DNA of 64,000 bases from Macrothele yani. Lineage: Eukaryota; Arthropoda; Arachnida; Araneae; Macrothelidae. The notes beneath the pieces are model-generated. The model made no database searches, was not told the origin of the DNA, and saw only the letters and a program-made list of their open reading frames with translations. The DNA lies in NCBI GenBank assembly GCA_039090855.1, contig CM077024.1, positions 62,581,594 to 62,645,593 on the forward strand, in the 5' to 3' direction. Shown piece by piece: positions 12,001 through 22,639 of this stretch. The position numbers and the translations under genes were made by a program. Numbering within the stretch: the first letter of the stretch is position 1; each line of letters begins with the position of its first letter.

Positions 12001-12285
12001 CATCATGATCAGAGTTAAATCCCTGAAATGGCAATGGGCTGGACATACTGCCAGAAGGACAGATCATCGATGGACAGCCGAAATTTTAGATTGGATTCCA
12101 AGGGACAGGAAAAGACCCAGAAAAAGACCACATGGGAGATGGGTGGATGAAATTCGAAAGTATGCAGGGGTGACATGGAGGAGACTGGCACAAGACAGAC
12201 CGTTGTGGAGGAAACTTGGGGAGACCTTCGTCCAGCAGTGGATTGATAATGGTTGACAATGATGATGATGATGATGATATATATT
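9086..12285 (+). mobile_element. RTE-type LINE, family A, copy 2 (apparently full length)
   Basis: About 3.2 kb: a GC-rich 5' UTR (9086-9295, with CCGCCCATAGCGGTATAAC), one long reading frame, and a 3' tail of GATGATGATG at 12258-12278. It is in the same orientation as copy 1, only 130 bp downstream of it. Fragments of the same family occur at 35455-35925. The single reading frame with endonuclease followed by reverse transcriptase and no separate ORF1 is the RTE arrangement. Confidence 0.9.
9296..12256 (+). pseudogene. Endonuclease-reverse transcriptase of LINE A, one premature stop
   Basis: The protein would cleave target DNA and prime reverse transcription of its own RNA. From ATG 9296 the frame runs to a TAG at 11870-11872 (codon 859), then continues in the same frame to 12256, for 986 codons in all. 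APE-type endonuclease lies at about residues 47-290: TYNGRSL, LSEVR, MGDFNAK (185-191) and SDHRLV (277-282). Reverse transcriptase follows: GKAPGEDGITVD, KGDIEDLGNYRHISLL, AFIDYEKAFDSV and FADD (733-736). The C-terminal tail has WQWAGHTARR and GRWVDEIRKYAG. Copies at 8570 and 35515 have TGG (Trp) at the stop position, so this is a single G to A change. No other break is seen. The ATG is the first in frame after the UTR; an earlier start is not excluded. Confidence 0.9.
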
Positions 12286-12850
12286 TATTTATTAATTTTT
12301 TCCCCCACTAAAATGTGAACATGTGCTAATTTTGTCACCATGGTTTGAAATAAATAAAAAAATTAACAAAAATTTTGTTTGGTGTGGAGCACTTGCATTC
12401 TAAAACTTGTACACTTTTTTGGGCAACTTTTTTAGTCATTAACATAAGCTGTTAAGGCTACTATTTTTGCCATTAGTGGCTACAAAAGCAACTCTTTTCT
12501 TGGGTGTGATAGGCTGGCAGTCCTGCACTAGGGGAAGTAAAGGAAAATTGTGCTTTCCCCGATATCTCTGCTTCTAAAACTTCGATTTGAAACATTTTTC
12601 CTGCACCGCATACAGCTCCTGGTGAGAAATGATTTGATTGTAATTTCTAATTTTTTATAAAATATAGTTTCGCCACCAGGGGGCAAAAGCGTTAATTTCT
12701 GCTTTGTAGGTATTTGCAGCGAAATCTGAGCTTCTGAAAGCTCGATTGAAAAATTCTTTCGTGGACCGATAGCGCTCATGTCGATAAACATTTGAGAGTA
12801 TTTTCTTCTTAAAATAATGCATGATTTCTCCACCAGGGGACATAGGCGTA

Positions 12851-14232
12851 CACTGCTGGCCACCCAAAATGCAACACCAAGAAGGACACGAGATTACAAA
12901 GCCAGATTTACTGGACACATAACAACAGATACAAAGATGAAACGATTGAGCTTACAGGCCCGTGCGACTTGCGGAACATGCAGACATCAATAGTTTGTGT
13001 GGCTCCCATGGCTGGCAATAATGGCTGCTACACGCTGCAGCATCGAACGAAAGAGACTTTGGATGTGGGCTTGGGGTATGTCGGTCCAGGCTGCTTCCAC
13101 ACGTTGCCACAGTTCATCAGGCGTAGCTGCGGGTGATGCTTGCCGGGCCACTTGGTTGCTGATCAGCGACCAGACGTGTTCGATGGGCGACATCGGGAAA
13201 ACAGGCGGGCCACGGCAGCAGTAACACCTAGTGGGCCGTGAAGAATTGTTGCACGAAGCGTGCCACATGCGGGCGCGCATTGTCCTGTTGAAATGTGTCC
13301 GCTGGCAGGTCCTGCAGGTAAGGGAGGACTACAGGCTCCAAAACGTCGGAGATGTAGCAGTGGCTGTTGAGTGTATCGGCGATGCATACCAGAGGGGTGC
13401 GGGTGTCATATCCAATTGTGCCCCAAACCATACCGCCAGGCGACAGACCGGTACGGCGATGCATAATGCAGGCGTCATACAGTCTCTCGCCGCGGTGCAG
13501 CCACATGTGGATCCGACCATCGTGGTGTTGCAGGCAGAAGCGGGATTCGTCGGAGAAGACAATGTCGTGCCACTCCGTAGTTCAGGTGCGTTATTGAACG
13601 GCCCACTGCCGCCGCACTGAGCGGTGGTATAACGTCAATGGTAATCGGAGCAATGGGCGCCGTGCGACAAGTCCCCGCTCCTGCAGACGACGTCGAATGG
13701 TACGTGCTGACACATGCAACACACCCTAATTTCTGCGCTAACATTCGGGATGTAGCGGTGCAAGCCATCAATGCCCGCAGCACAACATGCCGGTCCTCTC
13801 GTTCAGTAGTGTGCAGCGGCTGCGGCAATCCTTCACGTCGGTCCATCCGTCCATCCGGCACCCACCGAATCCATACTCTCCTCATTGTGACTGGATGTCG
13901 TCCCACACAGGCGCCGATGTCTCGGTGTGATAAGCCACTATTCGTCCTCTGTCAAACTCCAAAACTTGCTGGAATGACTGCCGTATTCTGCAACGAGACA
14001 TAGGGAAGCTTCCCGCGCACAGGTCCGGCAGCACAACACACTTCCACTACTTACACCCCGCCTTCTGTGCACCCTTCTTATAGTCTTCTCGATGGCGTGC
14101 CGGGCGCACATGATTTGTATATGCCCTGCAATGCTAATCGTTTGCATGTCCTCTTGCGGGCGACGCATGCTGCGAATTTCAGGCCAATCGGATGCTTCTT
14201 TCTTAGTGTTGCATTTCTGGTGGCCAGCAGTG
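12851..14232 (-). mobile_element. Tc1-like element, family T, copy 2, inserted in module array 1
   Basis: Ends CACTGCTGGCCACCC / GGTGGCCAGCAGTG with TA at 12849-12850 and 14233-14234. Length is 1382 bp. It is homologous to 4033-5431 along its whole length and interrupts a module of array 1 right after a CCACCAGGGGACAT box. Confidence 0.9.
13050..14060 (-). pseudogene. Tc1-like transposase (family T copy 2), frameshifted
   Basis: Same protein as in copy 1. The minus strand shows GRHPVTMRRVWIRWVPDGR in the helix-turn-helix region (about 13906), SSPTNPASACN in a shifted frame at the first catalytic Asp, FQQDNARPHVARFVQQFF (second Asp, about 13300) and MSPIEHVWSLISNQVARQ (catalytic Glu retained, about 13190). 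Reading between these requires frame changes near 13600 and 13240, so no full-length product is possible. Catalytic residues are better preserved than in copy 1. Confidence 0.85.
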
Positions 14233-15460
14233 TATATCTTATTTCTGTCAATGTATCTGCCTCTAAAAGTCTGATTTGAAAAATTCCTTCTTTGCTAGGT
14301 AGTGTTTCCAGTGTAAAATGTTCTCATATAATTTCAAATTTTTCTAGTTATACATAAACTTTCCGCTAGAAGCGTTTAAGTAAATTGTGTTTTCCCCAAT
14401 ATCGCTGCTTCTAAAATTCCGATTAGAAAACTTCTTTCTGCACCGGATACAGCTGCTGATAGGAAATGCTTTGCATATAATTTCTAATATTTGATAAAGA
14501 ATGGTTTAGCCACCAGGGGGCATAAGTGTTAATAATAATTTCTGCATCTGATGTATTTGTAGCAAAATCTGAGCTCCTGAAAACTTGATTGAAAAAATTA
14601 TTTCATTGACCGATGCTGTTTGAATCAAAAGACCTTTTGAGAATACTTTCTTCTTAAAATAATACATGGTTTTACCAGCAGGGTGCATAAGCATTTCTGT
14701 GGGAAAATGTTTCTCATATAATTTCAAATTTTTCGTAGCGCACAAGTCTGCCACCAGAGGGCATAAGTTCACATTTTTGTTTACAGCAATATCTGCGGGA
14801 CTAAAAACCTTATTGAAAAACTTCTTCCTTCGGTGAAATACAATTAACTATGCAAACTGTGTGCGTATTTTCTTTCCAAAATAGTGCACAATTTCACCGC
14901 GAGGGGCGCATATGCTTATTTTGTTTTTCTCAATATCACTGTTTTTACATGTGTGATTTAAAAATTCTTTCAGCACTCTGTCATTTTCCTTGTAGAACAC
15001 TTAAGGCTAGTATATGAGGAATTTTGTAGTTCACAATTCTGTCGGTAGGTGGTATTTGTGTACTTCAGTTTGCAGCTGTATCGCCACTTCTAAAAACGTT
15101 ATTGAGAAATTTCTCCTTCGTTTTATGCCATTTGCTACAACAAAGATGTGGAGCATTATCCTCTTTAAGTAACGCAAAGATTTCTCACTAGCTGCATAAA
15201 GGTCGAACGCTTTTACCATGAAGAATAATTTTCCCCTATTTTCAGCTTTTCCGCCATGCAAAATTCTTCCCCTAGCAGACGTAAACTTATATAATGTTTC
15301 CTTTTTTATATTTCTTCTTTTAACTGTTCGATTTGAAAATCTCTTTCTTTGTCTCTGGTACCTTCCTTGTAGTATGAGAAACTTTTTGTTCACCATTTGT
15401 TAACTTTCGCAACATGCGTTTTAGCCGCTGGTGGAACTAAGTAGATGTTTCTATTTCTGG

Positions 15461-16407
15461 ATGTTTTATCAATTGTTGAAACCAGTTGATTGTTTTCCAA
15501 TTCGGTTTCATTTATTTTGAATCATTTTGATGAATTTAATTCGCGTCAGAATGGATTCATTACATCCGAAAATTCGGTGTCATCTTTCTTGTTTTTTATC
15601 TTGTCAGATTCACAGGAACTTTCTTTCTTCCTTAATAGCTTGTTTTAAAGACTGTTTCCCCCAGATCATTCTTTATTGGGAATCTTTTAATTTCAGTTTT
15701 AATTCTTGTTTTTTTATTTGATTTGATTTTCATTACTCACTTGCACATTAAGTTGTGACATTTTATTTCCCCGCATCTTGGCAGAAAACTTATATTGTGC
15801 TAATCAAACGTTGCATGAATTTTTATTATAATTTATTTTATTTGCATCGCCTTTTTCTTTTATCCTTTTTTTTTTCAGAATTGCTTTATTTCTGCAATTT
15901 AAAATATCTTTTTTGATTAGTTTTTTCGTATCATAAGCATTTAGTGCTAATTTTCTATTTATCCGCATAATAAAGCTATGAAACCTTTCATAGTTAATTG
16001 TTCTGTGCGTCGTTGGTTTTTGCTCCCATCGTGCTTGTCGTGTGAAAATTTACTTGCAATAGCATCAAGTAAACAGCCACCTGCCTCTACTAATATTCTT
16101 GGATCTAAAAAGTAAAAAAGTTGTCAAGAATTCAAGGAGAGTTGTTTGCAACAATTTCAGTGTCTAAAATCGTCTCGGGTATCTGAAAACCATAGGTTTT
16201 GTTCCCTGTGTGATGATGATTTTTCAACCGCAAATGGAGGAAAAGACGATTACGGTCGGTATTTTGACTGTAAAAAACGGGAGGAATAACCATAGGTGTG
16301 TGGCATCACACACTTATGACATAGCATATTTATTAAAAGATGGAGTTGAAATAGTATGTATTTTTTGTGTATTTAATCAGTTTTTTTTCCTCCATTTTAA
16401 GGGTATT
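15461..16407. other. Intron 1 sequence without recognised feature
   Basis: T-rich sequence between module array 1 and the mariner at 16410. I see no exon, RNA gene or known repeat. Confidence 0.45.
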
Positions 16408-16587
16408 TATTGGGTTGTCGGAAAAGTCATAACGTATTTTGGCACCCGTTGGGCAGTTTCGGAAGTACTAGAGGCATGCGCAGCTCTGTTATCACTATGG
16501 CATTCGACAGGTGCCAGTTCTAGTTGCAGTCTAAAAGGAATAGTGGTGGATTTGGTTGATTTGCGGAGATTTGACATCAAGTTGAAG

Positions 16588-17632
16588 ATGGAAGACCAAA
16601 CTGTGCATTTTCGCCATATTTTACTGTTTTACTTCCGTAAAGGTAAGATTGCACGTCAAGCTTGCAAAAAGTTGCTTAAAGTGTATGGTGATAATGCTGT
16701 ACAAGAACGTTGGTGCCAGCAGTGGTTCGCAAAATTCCGTGCTGGTGATTTTGACCTCAACGATGCTCCTCGGTCCGGGATGCCCACCGAGGTTGATGAC
16801 GACCAAATCAAGGCATTGATCGAGTCAAACCCACGTTACATGACATGAGAGATTGCAGACACATTGCACATCCATCATTCAAGCGTTCACGAATATCCTT
16901 TTTTGAAGCGACTGATAACTGGTGACAAAAAGTGGATTGTGTACAACAATGTGCTGCGCAAACGATCTTGGTCCCGATGTGCTGCTTCACCTTCAAACAA
17001 CATCCAAAGCATACATTCATTCAGCGGAAGGTTCTGGTCTCGGTGTGGTGGGATTTTAAAGGTGTCTTGTTTTTCGAGCTCCTACCACGGAACCAAACAA
17101 TCAATTCGAATGTGTACTGTCAGCAATTGGACAGTTTGAACGAATCCAGAAACGTGCGGAGCTCGTTCATCGTAAAGGTGTTGTGTTCTTTATCTTGATG
17201 ATGATGGGCAAAACACGTAACAATAATAACAAATAAAGATAACTTGATCACACTAGTTACGTTACATAAAAGTTTTTTTCATGTAACGTAACTAGCGTGA
17301 TCAAGTTACCTTTATTTGGTGTTGTGTTCCATCACAACAATGCGAGACCACACACAAGTTTGATCACCCGCCAAAAATTATTGGAGCTTGGGTGGGATGT
17401 GTTGCCACACCCAGCATACTCGCCTGACCTTGCGCCGTCAGACTTCCACTTGTTTCGCTCTCTTCAACAGTCCTTGCGTGGTATAACGTTCAATTCAGAC
17501 GAGGCTGTAAATCAGCACCTTGTACAGTTTTTTTGCCACGAAAGGCAGGTACTTCTATGAACGAGGCATTCTGCAGCTCACGGAAAGATGGCAAAGGTTA
17601 TCGAACAAAACGGGCATTATATCATTGATTGA
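16588..17632 (+). pseudogene. mariner transposase (family M copy 1), broken
   Basis: ATG at 16588 opens MEDQTVHFRHILLFYFRKGK, then a helix-turn-helix with QWFAKFRAGDFDLNDAPRSG and ALIESNPRYM, before a TGA at 16846 (the other copy reads TTQEIADTLHIHHSS here). A deletion removes sequence after 16890. The first catalytic region LITGDKKWIVYNN has Lys where copy 2 has Glu next to the Asp. [14 protein letters not shown] at about 17330 has Asn replacing the second catalytic Asp of [24 protein letters not shown] (third Asp) is intact. The product resembles the mariner half of SETMAR-type proteins. It is clearly inactive. Confidence 0.85.
17189..17317. mobile_element. 129-bp foldback insert with 12-bp target duplication
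   Basis: Flanked by GGTGTTGTGTTC at 17177-17188 and 17318-17329. The second half is an imperfect hairpin with arms of about 37 bp (17225-17262 and 17280-17317, arm core TAACTTGATCACACTAGTTA). The first part reads TTGATGATGATGGGCAAAAC. A second copy in the opposite orientation is at 18991-19078. It has no coding capacity. The long duplication fits retroposition better than a TA-type transposon. Confidence 0.7.
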
Positions 17633-17709
17633 TCTTTGTTCTTTCTATCAATAAATGACCTTTGCAAAACATGGCTAAAATACGACATGACTTTTCCGAC
17701 AACCCAGTA

Positions 17710-18400
17710 GGTATGTTACAGAATTCATCCAAGTGTTGTCCCCCATCCAGATTAAAATGTTGCTAAAAATGTAGCAGTGTACTCTGGGAAATATGCATGC
17801 TACCCTGCAAATTTTAATGCAGGAACTTGACTTCACTACAGAAAAACTACAGGTACCACAACACGCATATGGACTACTGATAACTTCCTTCAGATGTTGG
17901 CATCTCTGCATCAGTTTTGTGTCCAATTCTTTTGTTGACATTTTGATAAGAGCTGTTTATAAGTAAAGCATGTTTTCATTTACAGAAAATATTGGAATGG
18001 CACATAAACTTCTGGAGAAGCAAGAGGATATCTGTCTTTATGAAGAATTTAAATGACAGTAGGATTTGATTTTACAACCGGTGGGGGGGGGGGTCTGTAG
18101 CTGAGTTTTTATGCAGATTTGGGAGAATCTGACGGTATATGTAGTATTAAAAGAATGGAGCCTGTTAGCATATTCCTGATTCTGGTTGAGCAATGCATTA
18201 GAGCCTGAAACCACCTGTGGCAACTTTAATCACTTTACTGTCTGCTGTCCTGGAATCATTGGCCAAAATACCACCAGAACATTTCCAACAATTGTAGATT
18301 GTAGATTCCATGGAACTGGTGGTTTACTGCTGTTCTGAAAGCAAAAAGTGGGTTTGCACATCATTATGTGGGTATGTACTGGTATAATAAATTGTCCTTT

Positions 18401-18439
<39 letters not shown>

Positions 18440-18721
18440 TACATACGTATGTAAAATCCCGAGTCCTTAAAATTTTTTCGATTGTGCTTAAAAAGTGCTA
18501 AATTTTAATTCTTAAAAATGAGTATGAACCCTGTTAAAGTTACCTCTGTCATTTCACAGTAAATAAATTTTAATAAAACTATATGAATATCCAGATTATG
18601 AAGCTGTAGCCTTTCGGTATTTGAAATAATAAATCTTGTAACCTTATGGTAACATGTAATTATTTTTTCTGACAAAAACCGGCTGTAGTAGCTAAAAAAA
18701 AAAAAAAATTCTTTATTGCAG
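17710..18721. other. End of intron 1: GT microsatellite and a CAGGGT-element-like end
   Basis: Contains a G run at 18082-18092, a (GT)n tract at 18403-18436 and, at about 18450-18537, sequence ending GAGTATGAACCCTG that resembles the right end of the 2.9-kb elements at 50920 and 58592. The acceptor for the next exon is TTATTGCAG, preceded by a weak pyrimidine tract. Confidence 0.5.
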
Positions 18722-18878
18722 GTGAAAGGCTTGGTAGATGCTGAAATCCAAAAACGTCTTGCTTTTCTAACTTTTTTGCTATCCAGTACTCCTGGACGGA
18801 GAGTAGTGCAATTGTCAGAACATACCTTAGATCTATTTGAAGCTTACCTTAATCATTACTATCCATCTCAAGAGGAAG
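18722..18878 (+). CDS. Perilipin-like gene, internal exon carrying motif repeat 1
   Basis: 157 bp between acceptor ...TTGCAG and donor GTAAGAAT, phase 0 in and phase 1 out. It encodes VKGLVDAEIQKRLAFLTFLL, then SSTPGRRVVQLSEHTLDLFE and AYLNHYYPSQEE. The stretch from LLSSTPG to HYYP (residues 45-74 of the joined product) aligns without gaps to the YLP-type motif in the exon at 32040, with 9 of 30 identities, so the gene has an internal duplication. In perilipins a small-residue LSS..G segment followed by amphipathic helix and Y(L)P marks the end of the helical lipid-droplet-binding region. Phase, splice sites and motif together make this the second most secure exon. Confidence 0.75.
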
Positions 18879-21647
18879 GTAAGAATGAAGTCTTTATTGA
18901 TCAATAAAAGTGATGTACCAGATTTTAATTCTCATAATTGTTTGTAGTATAAATTTGTTAAGGTCGAAACTCCCAACTTACGAACTTTCTTGTAAAAGTT
19001 TTTTTCATGTAACGTAACTAGCGTGATCAAGTTACCTTTTTTGTTATTATTGTTACGTGTTTTGCCCATCATTGTCATAGTTTCTTCTTTTTTTTAAGTA
19101 AAAAGAATGCTTTCTGAAGCAAAACTAACTACAAAGATTTCAAATGAAGTGAAAAGTGTTGGCCATATTCCTCCTATAACAGAGATGTGGTGTGAAGAAT
19201 TAATTTAAGTGTGTTTTAACGCACCTTAAAGTAAGTGATGGGAATCAGAAACAGCATGACAGTACACTGTCACCTTTGCTCCAATGACAAAAAAAAAAAG
19301 TTTTAATTTAGATATTTTTATCCGATTTTTTATGCAGCTTTTCAGCTGGAATGAATGCATCACTTCTTAATTTTTTTTTTATTTTCGGTTCCTGAAAAAT
19401 ACTGAAGGGCACTTGCCCCAAATAATCCTATTCCCAATTCTGTGGCTGACTGTGCATTGCTTTGGTTCAAAAATTATATTCCCATCATTGCCTAAAGCTA
19501 AATGATTTTCAGCTTCACCAAATTCCTATTGCAGGAAAGTTTGGCTTCTTTAGGTACAGAGGCCCAATGCATAGCTGCTAAATCTCCTAATTTTGCATCT
19601 TTTCCCAATTTTCTGATTTCCTGCCAATTTCTACAGTGTCATTACATATTCCCAAGATACTGGTGAAAGTATCCTTTTTTTTTTTTTTTTTTTTCCATTA
19701 AAAAATTTCCTAGTGTTACTTCCCCCTCCCTGTGCTGTAATAAGGTGTCTGCAACGTCCAGAAAGTCACAGAAAAGTAACTAAAGGAAAATAAGAAAGTT
19801 GAAGAATATTGTTGTTGAATAAAAGTCATAAGTCTTGGTTCTGCTGGGATAAAAACATTACGTGATTTTTTCTACATTTTGAATTTTTCTGAAAAAGTTC
19901 CTTTTTTATTTATTTTTTCTGATAATGTTCTTCCTTTTGTATAGTGCTAAAGAATGATATGGTATTTTTTTAAGAACTTTCCCTAAGGAAATTGATGTTA
20001 CCCTATTCTGAACAATTTCTTTAAATTCAATCAACAGAAAAAGCATTTTTTTCTCCCTTATTTTTTAAGTACAGTTAAATTTCAAAATTATTAGGCCTAC
20101 TTACCTGTCAGCAATGGAATAAGACCTGCAAAAAAAAAAAAAAAACCAGTGAGTAATGACAGTACACATTTTTTATATTGAATTTCATTTAAAATGCATG
20201 TTTTCTTATTCGTTATCCCATTCTTGCTATATCAAGAAGCATAGCAAGCATTTTACCTTTTGTTTGAAACAAAACAAATTAAAAACTGCTACTACCTTCA
20301 CAATTTACAGTGAAATGAAAATTCAAAAATCGGCATTATCATTCGTTCTGCCACAAAAACAATTTAGTGGTTTTTGGAAATGGTGCATGTTCCATTACAG
20401 ATGGATTAACTGCCAATTTTGAAATTTAATTTCTCTTTAAAATAAAAACAAAAATGTTCAACTGGGTATGATAAGCTGTCAAAACTGATGCTATCAATTT
20501 AGACTCTTACTCATTCAAATGCAAAGGTACAAGAGTGTTTAGCCAAGTGAAAAAAAAAAAAAAAATGGGACCCAGTCAATTGAATGATGACATGCTAGAA
20601 AATTGTTTGATAACAAAATTGAGTTGTCGAGGCCAGAAGTGCTTTGAAATCACTTTACAATTAAAAAATGACTTGCAAAAGCAAAATCCTGTCCATCTTT
20701 CAGTGAAATAGCACTGAGTTTCTTCACGAAAAGTGGAATTTATTTTATTGTGACTGTCTGTTTTTGTACAAATTATGTGACAATATCTAACACTTAACAA
20801 TTTCCACAAATTACACTAAGAGTTTCTTGATAATTTCTAACTCTGAATGTAGAAAATACTTGAAAATTTTCATATTTTTGACCCTCTAGAGTTGGCAGTT
20901 ATGCCAGTGTGTTCGTGTTTGTGAAATTGCTTTATTTTATTAATGCTTTATTGCAGAACAGTTTTCTTTGGAATTGTTCTTTTATCATCACTGTTTCACA
21001 CTTGTATATGAACATGAATGTGTATTCACATTTTGTGATGGAGACTACATGAAGTGCTGAATCTCAACAAATTTCCTACATTACTTTTTGGTTGATTGCA
21101 CAATGTTTAGAACAAACACAAAAGATGGATTCTTGATGCTTTGAGGAAAGCTTGTAGTGTGATTGTATTAAAATATAGGTAACTCTTCCTTAGTACCACA
21201 TGTCAAAGTGTCAATGGGCAGTTATAAAAATTATAGGAATCTGCAGGTCAGTGGCTAGTAGGGAGATTTTAAAAAGGGCTAATCTGAAGGCATACTGGTG
21301 TGTCAGACAGATGAAATAATGAAAAAAGGTATCTATGATGGATTTTCAGGAACTACATGAAGTACTTTCTGAATGCTCCAAAGTATTCTGGTAGTGTTAA
21401 ATGTATTGGAAAAAATTTAAATTGTGTAATCCAGAGTTTAACTGAGAATGAGAAAAAGCTTCTATTATTGGAGGAGAATATATTGAACAGATAGAATGAA
21501 TATTTTAAAATAATGAAAATGCATAGGTAAATGAGAATAGTGAGGGCATTAGTTATGATCAACATTGCTGGATGACCACTGATTTACATGAAGTAAGAGA
21601 TGCTGTTTCGTCATTGAAAAGTGATAAGTTGAAGTTTAAACATCACA
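18879..21647. other. Intron 2, first part; second copy of the foldback insert
   Basis: At 18991-19078 lies a copy, in reverse orientation, of the 129-bp foldback element found at 17189 (CATGTAACGTAACTAGCGTG and GTTATTATTGTTACGTG shared). The rest is AT-rich with several A and T runs (for example 19676-19695, 20130-20145 and 20551-20565) and no recognisable gene or repeat family. At 21570-21630 a short LHEVRDAVSSLKSDK reading resembles a reverse transcriptase start but is too short to call. Confidence 0.5.
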
Positions 21648-22112
21648 TACATATCACTAAGCTGTTCTCTGAGATTCAGATGTTAGGTCCACAAAAAGAC
21701 AAACCACCAGATATATATTCAACTAATGGAACTAGAATTTACTTGCTGCTGGTGGTATCAAACATCTCCATTTACAGCAATCTTGATACACAGCTCAAGC
21801 TTCACTGACTTCCATCACCCGATGCTCACAGGACCTTTTGTATTTCATGCTCATAATCTTTTTTTTCATGCGGACATTGCTGAATCTGGTCCTCCCAAGA
21901 TTTCCTGGGTCTTCCTCTACCTTTCTTTCCTGCCACTTGGGCTGAAAAAAATTCTCTTAGTGAGCATCTCATCACTCATTCTTTCGACATGGCCAAAACC
22001 ACCATAGAATATTAGTCTCCACCTTACTTACATTTTGCCTCCCATTACACAACTGCAACACATATTTATTCCTCACATGATCAGAGCGAGTCTTGCCACA
22101 AAACCCCATAAG
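21648..22112 (-). mobile_element. LINE family B, 3' end fragment, minus strand
   Basis: Reverse complement of the family 3' region: ACATACATATCACTAAGCTG (tail and 3' UTR), then on the minus strand FGHVERMSDEMLTKRIFF-like wording and GRKGRGRPRKS at about 21880-21980. It ends near 22110 in sequence corresponding to the HVRNKYVLQLCN region. It is 5' truncated. Confidence 0.7.
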
Positions 22113-22639
22113 TAACAGTAAGTAAGATGTAGTTTATGATAAAATGAGTACAGAATTGGTTAAGCTTATTGGAATGACAGATATTTTGTTGCATACAATC
22201 ACTAAGAGATTCATTCTAATCATTGAAAAGTTTCTTTTTCCAGGTAAGTAATTTTTTTGTTCTTACCACATGATCCCTTCTGGCATGCAGTTTTCTCTTG
22301 CAGATTCCTTGATGACATTAACAGCATTATTCCGATGCAGGGTTGTTTTTAGGCTGAAGAACATTTTAATCACTCAGAATCATGTCAGAATAACTAAACA
22401 TTTTCTCCCCTGAAAAACTTTCCAGGCATGTGAAAGTTCTATTGGATCATTTATTGTTACATATTCGTGGTCTCCTTTTTCAATTAATATATTTTCTATT
22501 ATTATTATTTTCTTTATACAAAACACAGCCTGTGATAATCAAACATAAACAACAAAATTCTATCATTGACTGGTGTTGTTGAGCTGATACGAGTTTCCAC
22601 TGCAGACCCTAGGTATTAGTCAAGAATCTGCATAAAATA

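Larger units (their letters stand above)
12500..15460. repeat. Array of degenerate ~155-bp modules with CTCF-like boxes (array 1)
   Basis: Excluding the Tc1 at 12851-14232, this is about 1.6 kb of repeated modules. Each has AATATCTCTGCTTCTAAAA, then ATTGAAAAATTCTTTC, then CTTCTTAAAATAATGCA, and ends in a box like CCACCAGGGGGCAT. Boxes are at 12673, 12830, 14510, 14675, 14751, 14896, 15042 and 15425. The same modules in the same order recur at 40150-41880, so the array is a dispersed repeat rather than a local satellite. No coding capacity was found. Confidence 0.75.
16410..17707 (+). mobile_element. mariner-like element, family M, copy 1
   Basis: Ends TTGGGTTGTCGGAAAAGTCA and its complement (TGACTTTTCCGACAACCCA) with TA at 16408-16409 and 17708-17709. 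This is a mariner terminus shared with the copy at 36881-38159. The element is 1298 bp, including a 129-bp foreign insert plus its 12-bp duplication at 17189-17329. Confidence 0.9.
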
